Source: Ptiloglossa arizonensis (lineage: Eukaryota; Arthropoda; Insecta; Hymenoptera; Colletidae). Taken from it: a stretch of 64,000 nucleotides of DNA. A program made the position numbers and the translations under genes. Location: the NCBI RefSeq assembly GCF_051014685.1, contig NW_027478524.1:558001-622000 (forward strand), written 5' to 3'. The notes under the pieces were generated by a model, which was given only the letters and a program-made list of their open reading frames with translations, was not told where the DNA came from and did not search any database. Position 1 is the first letter of the stretch; each line of letters starts with the position of its first letter. This document shows, piece after piece, positions 51,601 through 62,483 of the stretch.

Positions 51601-54600
51601 ACTTTCAGATGCAACAGGAATTTCTCGAGCTCGTCAATCCGATCGCGAGATATGGGAGTTTGAAGTTAAGGAATGGTTGAGAAACCATCAAAATTTTCGC
51701 AAGTGTGATACTCGAAACCAATAACTGGAATGGCCTAGGGGAAAAGTACATATACCATTGTAATCGAGCGAGTTTATACTTTCAGATGCAACAGGAATTT
51801 CTCGAACTCGTCAATCCGATCGCGAGATATGGGAGTTTGAAGTTAAGGAATGGTTGAGAAACCATCAAAATTTTCGCAAGTCTGATACTCGAATCCATTA
51901 ACTGGAATGGCCTAGGGGAAAAGTACACATACCATTGTAATCGGGCGAGTTTATACTTTCAGATGCAACAGGAATTTCTCGAGCTCGTCAATCCGTTCGC
52001 GAGATATGGGAGTCTGAAGTTAAGGAATGGTTGAGAAACCATCAAAATTTTCGCAAGTCTGATACTCGAAACCATTAACTGGAATGACCTAGGGGAGAAG
52101 TACACACACGATTGTAATCGGTCGACTTTCTACTTTGAGAAGCAACAGGAAATAATCGAGTTCGTCTATCCGTTCGCGAGATATGGGTGTTTGAAGTTTA
52201 GGAATGCTTGAGAAACCATCAAAATCTTCGCAAGTCTGATACTCGAAACCAATAACTACAAAGCCCTACGGGAAAAATACACATACCTTTGTAATCGGGC
52301 GAGTTTATACTTTCAGATGCAACAGGAGTTTCTCGAGCTCGTCAATCCGTTCGCGAGATATGGGAGTTTGAAGTTAAGGAATGGTTGAGAAGCCATCAAA
52401 ATTTTCGCAAGTCTGATACTCGAAACCAATAACTGGAATGGCCTAGGGGAAAAGTACACACACAATTGTAATGGGGCCAGTTTCTACTTTCAGATGCAAC
52501 AGGAATTCTTCGAGTTCGTTAATCCGTTCGCGAGATATGGGAGTTTGAAGTTAAGGAATGGTTGTGAGACCATCACAAATTTCGGAAGTCTGATACTCGA
52601 AACCAATAACTACTATGGCCTAGAGGAAAAGTACACACACCATTCTAATCGGGCGAGCTTCTACTTTCAAATGCAACAGGAATTTCTCGAGTTCGTCAAT
52701 GCATTCGCGAGATATGGGAGTTTGAAGTTAAGGAATGCTTGAGAAACCATCAAAATTTTCGCAAGTCTGATACTCGAAACTAATAACTACAATGCCCTAG
52801 GGTAAAGACACACATACCTTTGTAATCGGGCGAGTTTATACTTTCAGATGCAACAGGAATTTCTCGAGCTCGTCAATCCGTTCGCGAGATATGGGAGTTT
52901 GAATTTAAGGGATGCTTGAGAAACCATCAAAATTTTCGCAAGTCTGATACTCGAAACCAATAACTGGAACGGCCTAGGGGAAAAGTACACACACCATTGT
53001 AATCGGGCCAGTTTCTACTTTCAAATGCAACAGGAATTTCTCGAGTTCGCCAATCCGTTCGCGAGGTATCGGAGTTTGAAGTTAAGGAATGGTTGAGAAA
53101 CCATCAAAATTTTCGCAAGTCTGATACTCGAAACTAATAACTACTATGGCCTAGGGCAAAAATGCACATACCGTTGTAAGCGGACGAGTTTCTTATTTCA
53201 GATGCAACAGGAATTTCTCGAGCTCGTCAATCCGTTCGCGAGATATGGGAGTTTGAAGTTAAGGTATGGTTGAGAAACCATCAAAATTTTCGCAATTCTG
53301 ATGCTAGAAACTAATAACTGGAATGACCTACGTGAAAAGTACACACACCATTGTAATCGGTAGACTTTCTACTTTCAGATGCAGCAGGAATTTCTCGAGC
53401 TCCTCAATCCGTTCGCGAGATATGGGAGTTTGAAGTTAAGGAACGGTTGAGAAAGCATCAAAATTTTCGCAATTCTGATGCTAAAAACGAATAACTGGAA
53501 TGACATAGGGTAAAAGTACACACACCATTGTAATCGGTCGACTTTCTACTTTCAGATGCAACAGGAAATAATCGAGTTCGTCAATCCGTTCGCGAGATAT
53601 GGGAGTTTGAAATTAAGGAATGGTTGAGAGACCATCACAATTTTCGCAAGTCTGATACTGGAAACCAAAAACCACCATGGCCTAGGGGAATAATGCACAT
53701 ACCTATGTAATCGGGCGAGTTTCTACTTTCAGATGCAACAGGAAATAATCGAGTTCGCCAATCCGTTCGCGAGATATGGGAGTTTGAAGTTAAGGAATGC
53801 TTGAGAAACCATCAAAATTTTCGCAAGTCTGATACTCGAAAACAAAAACCACCATGGCCTAGGGGAATAATGCACATACCTTTGTAATCGGGCGAGTTTC
53901 TACTTTCAGATGCAATAGGAATTTCTCGAGTTCGTCAATCCGTTCGCGAGAAATGGGAGTTTGAAGTTAAGGAATGGTTGAGAAACCATCAAAATTTTCG
54001 CAAGTCTGATACTCGAAACCAATAACTACTATGGCCTAGGGCAAAAATGCACATACCGTTGTAATCGGGCGAGAGTCTGCTTTCAGATGCAACAGGAATT
54101 TCTCGTGTTCGTCAATCAGTTCGCGAGATATGGGAGTTTGAAAATAAGGAATGGTTGAGAAACCATCCAAATTTTCGCAGTTCTGATGCTCGAAACGAAT
54201 AACTGGAATGACCTAGGGGAAAAGTACACACACCATTGTAATCGGTCGACTTTCTACTTTCAGATGCAACAGGAAATAATCGAGTTCGTCAATCCGTTCG
54301 CGAGATATGGGAGTTTGAAGTTAAGGAATGCTTGAGAAACCATCAAAATTTTCGCAAGTGTGATACTCGAAACCAATAACTGGAATGGCGTAGCGGAAAA
54401 GTATATGTACCTTTGTAATCGGGCGAGTGTCTACTTTCAGATGCGACCGGAATTTCTCGAGTTCGTCAATCTGTTCGCGAGATATGGGAGTTTGAAATTA
54501 AGGAACGGTTGAGAAACCATCCAAATTTTCGCAAAACTGATACTCGAAACCAATAACTGGAATGGCCTAGGGGAAAAGTACACACAGCATTGTAATGGGG

Positions 54601-55404
54601 CGAGTTTCTACTTTCAGATGCAACAGGAATTCCTCGAGTTCGTAAATCCGTTCCCGAGATACGGGAGTGTGAAGTTAAGGAATGGTTGAGAAACCATCAA
54701 AATTTTCGCAATTCTGATGCTAGAAACGAATAACTGGAATGACCTAGGGAAAAAGTACACACACCTTTGTAATCGGGCGAGTTTCTACTTTCAGATGCAA
54801 CAGGATATAATCGAGTTCGCCAATCCGTTCGAGAGGTATCGGAGTTTGAAGTTAAGGAATGGTTGAGAAACCATCAAAATTTTCGCAAGTCTGATACTCG
54901 AAACCAATAACTACTATGGCCTAGGGAAATAATATACATACCGTTGTAATCGGGCGAGTTTCTGCTTTTAGATGCAAAAGGAATTTCTCGAGTTCGTCAA
55001 TCCGTTCGCGAGATATGGTAGTTTGAAGTTAAGGAATGCTTGAGAAACCATCAAAATATTCGCAAGTCTGATACTCGAAACCAATAACTACAAACCCCTA
55101 GGAGAAAGATACACATACCTTTGTAATCGGTCGAGTTTATACTTTCAGATGCAACAGGAATTTCTCGAGCTTGTCAATTCGTTCGCGAGATATGGGAGTT
55201 TGAATTTAAGGAATGCTTGAGAAACCATCAAAATTTTCGCAAGTCTGATACTCGAATCCAATAACTGGAACGGCCTAGGGGAAAAGTACACACACCATTG
55301 AAATCGGGCCAGTTTCTACTTTCAAATGCAACAGGAATTTCTCGAGTTCGCCAATCCGTTCGCGAGGTATCGGAGTTTGAAGTTAAGGAATGGTTGAGAA
55401 ACCA
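48684..55404 (+). repeat. HOR G, copy 1 (about 6.7 kb, 38 monomers)
   Basis: A long unit whose monomer order recurs from 55.4 kb. It is rich in GGAACGGCC, GTAAGCGGACGAG, GGTCGACTTTC and CAGGAAATAATCGAG subtypes that are rare or absent in the left half of the window. GGAACGGCCTATGGG sits at 48,896 and again at 55,621 (6,725 bp = 38 x 177 minus 1). A CAATTTGGAATTT insertion monomer near 50,550 and CTCGAACCA one-base deletions (about 51,184 and 51,360) are further tags. Confidence 0.84.
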
Positions 55405-57326
55405 TCAAAATTTTCGCAAGTCTGATACTCGAAACCAATAACTGGAACGGCCTAGGGGAAAAGTACACACACCATTGTATTCGGGCCAGTTTCTACTTTC
55501 AAATGCAACAGGAATTTCTCGAGTTCGCCAATCCGTTCGCGAGGTATGGGAGTTCGAAGTTAAGGAATGGTTGAGAAACAATCAAAATATTCGCAAGTGT
55601 GATACTCGAAACCAATAACTGGAACGGCCTATGGGAAAAGTACACACACCATTGTAATCGGGAAAGTTTCTACTTTCAGAGGCGACAGGAACTTCTCGAG
55701 TTCGCCAATCCGTTCGCGAGGTATCGGAGTTTGAAGTTAAGGAATGGTTGAGAAACCATCAAAATTTTCGCAAGTCTGAAACTCGAAACTAATAACTACT
55801 ATGGCCTAGGGCAAAAATGCACATACCGTTGTAAGCGGACGAGTTTCTGGTTTCAGATGCAACAGGAATTTCTCGAGCTCGTCAATCCGTTCGCGAGATA
55901 TGGGAGTTTGAAGTTAAGGAATGGTTGAGAAACCATCACAATTTTCGCAAGTCTGATACTCGAAGCCAATAACTACCATGGCCTAGGGGAAAAATGCACA
56001 TACCTTTGTAATCGGGCGAGTTTCTACTTTCAGATGCAATAGGAATTTCTCGAGTTCGTCAATTCGTTCGCGAGATATGGGAGTTTGAAGTTAAGGAATG
56101 GTTGAGAAACCATCAAAATTTTCGCAATTCTGATGCTAGAAACGAATAACTGGAATGACCTAGGTGAAAAGTACACACACCATTGTAATCGGTAGACTTT
56201 CTACTTTCAGATGCAACAGGAAATAATCGAGATCGTCAATCCGTTCGCGAGATATGGGAGTTTGAATTTAAGGGATGCTTGAGAAACCATCAAAATTTTC
56301 GCAAGTCTGATACTCGAATCCAATAACTGGAACGGCCTAGGGGAAAAGTACACACACCATTGAAATCGGGCCAGTTTCTACTTTCAAATGCAACAGGAAT
56401 TTCTCGAGTTCGCCAATCCGTTCGCGAGGTATCGGAGTTTGAAGTTAAGGAATGGTTGAGAAACCATCAAAATTTTCGCAAGTCTGATACTCGAAACCAA
56501 TAACTGGAACGGCCTAGGGGAAAAGTACACACACCATTGTATTCGGGCCAGTTTCTACTTTCAAATGCAACAGGAATTTCTCGAGTTCGCCAATCCGTTC
56601 GCGAGGTATGGGAGTTCGAAGTTAAGGAATGGTTGAGAAACAATCAAAATATTCGCAAGTGTGATACTCGAAACCAATAACTGGAACGGCCTATGGGAAA
56701 AGTACACACACCATTGTAATCGGGAAAGTTTCTACTTTCAGAGGCGACAGGAACTTCTCGAGTTCGCCAATCCGTTCGCGAGGTATCGGAGTTTGAAGTT
56801 AAGGAATGGTTGAGAAACCATCAAAATTTTCGCAAGTCTGAAACTCGAAACTAATAACTACTATGGCCTAGGGCAAAAATGCACATACCGTTGTAAGCGG
56901 ACGAGTTTCTGGTTTCAGATGCAACAGGAATTTCTCGAGCTCGTCAATCCGTTCGCGAGATATGGGAGTTTGAAGTTAAGGAATGGTTGAGAAACCATCA
57001 CAATTTTCGCAAGTCTGATACTCGAAGCCAATAACTACCATGGCCTAGGGGAAAAATGCACATACCTTTGTAATCGGGCGAGTTTCTACTTTCAGATGCA
57101 ATAGGAATTTCTCGAGTTCGTCAATTCGTTCGCGAGATATGGGAGTTTGAAGTTAAGGAATGGTTGAGAAACCATCAAAATTTTCGCAATTCTGATGCTA
57201 GAAACGAATAACTGGAATGACCTAGGTGAAAAGTACACACACCATTGTAATCGGTAGACTTTCTACTTTCAGATGCAACAGGAAATAATCGAGATCGTCA
57301 ATCCGTTCGCGAGATATGGGAGTTTG
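55203..57326 (+). repeat. Tandem duplication of a 6-mer (2 x 1,062 bp) at the start of HOR G copy 2
   Basis: GGAACGGCCTATGGG occurs at 55,621 and 56,683, 1,062 bp apart (6 x 177), with six monomer subtypes in the same order, including CCATTGAAATCGG and AGAGGCGACAGGAAC. The third position in phase (about 57,388) has GGAGCGGCC and the ordinary CCATTGTAATCGG, so only two copies exist. HOR G copy 1 has one copy of most of this 6-mer. Confidence 0.83.
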
Positions 57327-60300
57327 AATTTAAGGGATGCTTGAGAAACCATCAAAATTTTCGCAAGTCTGATACTCGAAACCAATAACTGGAGCGGCCT
57401 AGGGGAAAAGTACACACACCATTGTAATCGGGCCAGTTTCTACTTTCAAATGCAACAGGAATTTCTCGAGTTCGCCAATCCGTTCGCGAGGTATCGGTGT
57501 TTGAAGTTAAGGAATGGTTGAGAAACCATCAAAATTTTCGCAAGTCTGATACTCGAAACTAATAACTACTATGGCCTAGGGCAAAAATGCACATACCGTT
57601 GTAAGCGGACGAGTTTCTGATTTCAGATGCAACAGGAATTTCTCGAGCTCGTCAATCCGTTCGCGAGATATGGGAGTTTGAAGTTAAGGTATGGTTGAGA
57701 AACCATCAAAATTTTCGCAATTCTGATGCTAGAAACGAATAACTGGAATGACCTACGTGAAAAGTACACACACCATTGTAATCGGTAGACTTTCTACTTT
57801 CAGATGCAACAGGAAATAATCGAGATCGTCAATCCGTTCGCGAGATATGGGAATTTGAATTTAAGGAATGCTTGAGAAACCATCAAAATTTCCGCAAGTC
57901 TGATACTCGAAACCAATAACTGGAACGGCCTAGGGGAAAAGTACACACACCATTGTAATCGGGCCAGTTTCTACTTTCAAATGCAACAGGAATTTCTCGA
58001 GTTCGCCAATCCGTTCGCGAGGTATCGGAGTTTGAAGTTAAGGAATGGTTGAGAATCCATCAAAATTTTCGCAAGTCTGATGCTCGAAACTAATAACTAC
58101 TATGGCCTACGGCAAAAATGCACATACCGTTGTAAGCGGACGAGTTTCTGGTTTCAGATGCAACAGGAATTTCTCGAGTTCGACACTCCGTTCGCGAGGT
58201 ATCGGAGTTTCAAGTTAAGGAATGGTTGAGAAACCATCAAAATTTTCGCAATTCTGATGCTGGAAACGAATAACTGGAATGACCTAGGGGAAAAGTACAC
58301 ACACGATTGTAATCGGTCGACTTTCTACTTTTAGAAGCAAGAGGAAATAATCGATTTCGTCTATCCGTTCGCGAGATATGGGAGTTTGAAGTTAAGGAAT
58401 GCTTGAGAAACCATCAAAATCTTCGCAAGTCTGATACTCGAAACCAATAACTACAAAGCCCTAGGGGAAAAATACACATACCATTGTAATCGGGCGAGTT
58501 TATACTTTCAGATGCAACAGGAATTTCTCGAGTTCGACACTCCGTTCGCGAGGTATCGGAGTTTCAAGTTAAGGAATGGTTGAGAAACCATCAAAATTTT
58601 CGCAAGTCTGATACTCGAAACCAATAACTACAAAACCCTAGGGGAAAGATACACCTACCATTGTAATCGGGCGAGTTTATACTTTCAGATGCAACAGGAA
58701 TTTCTCGAGCTCGTCAATCCGTTCGCGAGATATGGGAGTTTGAATTTAAGGAATGGTTGTGAGGCCATCACAATTTTCGGAAGTCTGATACTCGAACCAA
58801 TAACTACTATGGCCTAGGGCAAAAATACACATACCTTTGTGATCGGGCGAGTTTCTGGTTTCAGATGCGACAGGAATTTCTCGAGTTCGTCAATCCGTTC
58901 GCGAGATATGGGAGTTTGAAGTTAAGGAATGGTTGAGAAACCATCAAAATTTTCGCAAGTCTGATACTCGAATCCATTAACTGGAATTTCCTAGGGGAAA
59001 AGTACACATACCATTGTAATCGGGCGAGTTTATACTTTCAGATGCAACAGGAATTTCTCGAGCTCGTCAATCCGATCGCGAGATATGGGAGTTTGAAGTT
59101 AAGGAATGGTTGAGAAACCATCAAAATTTTCGCAAGTGTGATACTCGAAACCAATAACTGGAATGGCCTAGGGGAAAAGTACATATACCATTGTAATCGA
59201 GCGAGTTTATACTTTCAGATGCAACAGGAATTTCTCGAACTCGTCAATCCGATCGCGAGATATGGGAGTTTGAAGTTAAGGAATGGTTGAGAAACCATCA
59301 AAATTTTCGCAAGTCTGATACTCGAATCCATTAACTGGAATGGCCTAGGGGAAAAGTACACATACCATTGTAATCGGGCGAGTTTATACTTTCAGATGCA
59401 ACAGGAATTTCTCGAGCTCGTCAATCCGATCGCGAGATATGGGAGTCTGAAGTTAAGGAATGGTTGAGAAACCATCAAAATTTTCGCAAGTCTGATACTC
59501 GAAACCATTAACTGGAATGACCTAGGGGAGAAGTACACACACGATTGTAATCGGTCGACTTTCTACTTTCAGAAGCAACAGGAAATAATCGAGTTCGTCT
59601 ATCCGTTCGCGAGATATGGGTGTTTGAAGTTAAGGAATGCTTGAGAAACCATCAAAATCTTCGCAAGTCTGATACTCGAAACCAATAACTACAAAGCCCT
59701 ACGGGAAAAATACACATACCTTTGTAATCGGGCGAGTTTATACTTTCAGATGCAACAGGAGTTTCTCGAGCTCGTCAATCCGTTCGCGAGATATGGGAGT
59801 TTGAAGTTAAGGAATGGTTGAGAAGCCATCAAAATTTTCGCAATTCTGATACTCGAAACCAATAACTGGAATGGCCTAGGGGAAAAGTACACACACAATT
59901 GTAATGGGGCCAGTTTCTACTTTCAGATGCAACAGGAATTCTTCGAGTTCGTTAATCCGTTCGCGAGATATGGGAGTTTGAAGTTAAGGAATGGTTGTGA
60001 GACCATCACAAATTTCGGAAGTCTGATACTCGAAACCAATAACTACTATGGCCTAGAGGAAAAGTACACACACCATTCTAATCGGGCGAGCTTCTACTTT
60101 CAAATGCAACAGGAATTTCTCGAGTTCGTCAATGCATTCGCGAGATATGGGAGTTTGAAGTTAAGGAATGCTTGAGAAACCATCAAAATTTTCGCAAGTC
60201 TGATACTCGAAACTAATAACTACAATGCCCTAGGGTAAAAACACACATACCTTTGTAATCGGGCGAGTTTATACTTTCAGATGCAACAGGAATTTCTCGA

Positions 60301-62483
60301 GCTCGTCAATCCGTTCGCGAGATATGGGAGTTTGAATTTAAGGGATGCTTGAGAAACCATCAAAATTTTCGCAAGTCTGATACTTGAAACCAATAACTGG
60401 AACGGCCTAGGGGAAAAGTACACACACCATTGTAATCGGGCCAGTTTCTACTTTCAAATGCAACAGGAATTTCTCGAGTTCGCCAATCCGTTCGCGAGGT
60501 ATCGGAGTTTGAAGTTAAGGAATGGTTGAGAAACCATCAAAATTTTCGCAAGTCTGATACTCGAAACTAATAACTACTATGGCCTAGGGCAAAAATGCAC
60601 ATACCGTTGTAAGCGGACGAGTTTCTTATTTCAGATGCAACAGGAATTTCTCGAGCTCGTCAATCCGTTCGCGAGATATGGGAGTTTGAAGTTAAGGTAT
60701 GGTTGAGAAACCATCAAAATTTTCGCAATTCTGATGCTAGAAACTAATAACTGGAATGACCTACGTGAAAAGTACACACACCATTGTAATCGGTAGACTT
60801 TCTACTTTCAGATGCAGCAGGAATTTCTCGAGTTCCTCAATCCGTTCGCGAGATATGGGAGTTTGAAGTTAAGGAACGGTTGAGAAAGCATCAAAATTTT
60901 CGCAATTCTGATGCTAAAAACGAATAACTGGAATGACATAGGGTAAAAGTACACACACCATTGTAATCGGTCGACTTTCTACTTTCAGATGCAACAGGAA
61001 ATAATCGAGTTCGCCAATCCGTTCGCGAGATATGGGAGTTTGAAGTTAAGGAATGCTTGAGAAACCATCAAAATTTTCGCAAGTCTGATACTCGAAAACA
61101 AAAACCACCATGGCCTAGGGGAATAATGCACATACCTTTGTAATCGGGCGAGAGTCTGCTTTCAGATGCAACAGGAATTTCTCGTGTTCGTCAATCAGTT
61201 CGCGAGATATGGGAGTTTGAAAATAAGGAATGGTTGAGAAACCATCCAAATTTTCGCAATTCTGATGCTCGAAACGAATAACTGGAATGACCTAGGGGAA
61301 AAGTACACACACCATTGTAATCGGTCGACTTTCTACTTTCAGATGCAACAGGAAATAATCGAGTTCGTCAATCCGTTCGCGAGATATGGGAGTTTGAAGT
61401 TAAGGAATGCTTGAGAAACCATCAAAATTTTCGCAAGTGTGATACTCGAAACCAATAACTGGAATGGCGTAGCGGAAAAGTATATGTACCTTTGTAATCG
61501 GGCGAGTGTCTACTTTCAGATGCGACCGGAATTTCTCGAGTTCGTCAATCTGTTCGCGAGATATGGGAGTTTGAAATTAAGGAACGGTTGAGAAACCATC
61601 CAAATTTTCGCAAAACTGATACTCGAAACCAATAACTGGAATGGCCTAGGGGAAAAGTACACACAGTATTGTAATGGGGCGAGTTTCTACTTTCAGATGC
61701 AACAGGAATTCCTCGAGTTCGTAAATCCGTTCCCGAGATATGGGAGTGTGAAGTTAAGGAATGGTTGAGAAACCATCAAAATTTTCGCAATTCTGATGCT
61801 AGAAACGAATAACTGGAATGACCTAGGGAAAAAGTACACACACCTTTGTAATCGGGCGAGTTTCTACTTTCAGATGCAACAGGATATAATCGAGTTCGCC
61901 AATCCGTTCGAGAGGTATCGGAGTTTGAAGTTAAGGAATGGTTGAGAAACCATCAAAATTTTCGCAAGTCTGATACTCGAAACCAATAACTACTATGGCC
62001 TAGGGAAATAATATACATACCGTTGTAATCGGGCGAGTTTCTGCTTTTAGATGCAAAAGGAATTTCTCGAGTTCGTCAATCCGTTCGCGAGATATGGTAG
62101 TTTGAAGTTAAGGAATGCTTGAGAAACCATCAAAATATTCGCAAGTCTGATACTCGAAACCAATAACTACAAACCCCTAGGAGAAAGATACACATACCTT
62201 TGTAATCGGTCGAGTTTATACTTTCAGATGCAACAGGAATTTCTCGAGCTTGTCAATTCGTTCGCGAGATATGGGAGTTTGAATTTAAGGAATGCTTGAG
62301 AAACCATCAAAATTTTCGCAAGTCTGATACTCGAATCCAATAACTGGAACGGCCTAGGGGAAAAGTACACACACCATTGAAATCGGGCCAGTTTCTACTT
62401 TCAAATGCAACAGGAATTTCTCGAGTTCGCCAATCCGTTCGCGAGGTATCGGAGTTTGAAGTTAAGGAATGGTTGAGAAACCA
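55405..62483 (+). repeat. HOR G, copy 2 (about 7.1 kb, 40 monomers)
   Basis: Second copy of G. Its offset from copy 1 moves 6,725 to 7,787 to 7,433 to 7,079 bp, steps of +1,062, -354 and -354 bp (+6, -2 and -2 monomers). The +6 is a tandem 6-mer; one -2 falls near the place of 51.2-51.4 kb of copy 1, the other near 53.6-54.0 kb, where copy 1 has two ACCACCATGG monomers and copy 2 has one. The odd AAAAGTATATGTACC monomer (54,397 and 61,476) is kept in both. Confidence 0.84.

Noticed and set aside
54397..54411. AAAAGTATATGTACC as a TATA-type promoter.
   Set aside because: It is a substituted form of the normal AAAAGTACACACACC segment, copied once more at 61,476 with HOR G, and no gene follows.
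52494..60175. Pair of 82-codon plus-strand frames in HOR G.
   Set aside because: Open only because GGTTGTGAGACC replaces the usual TGA; duplicated with HOR G.
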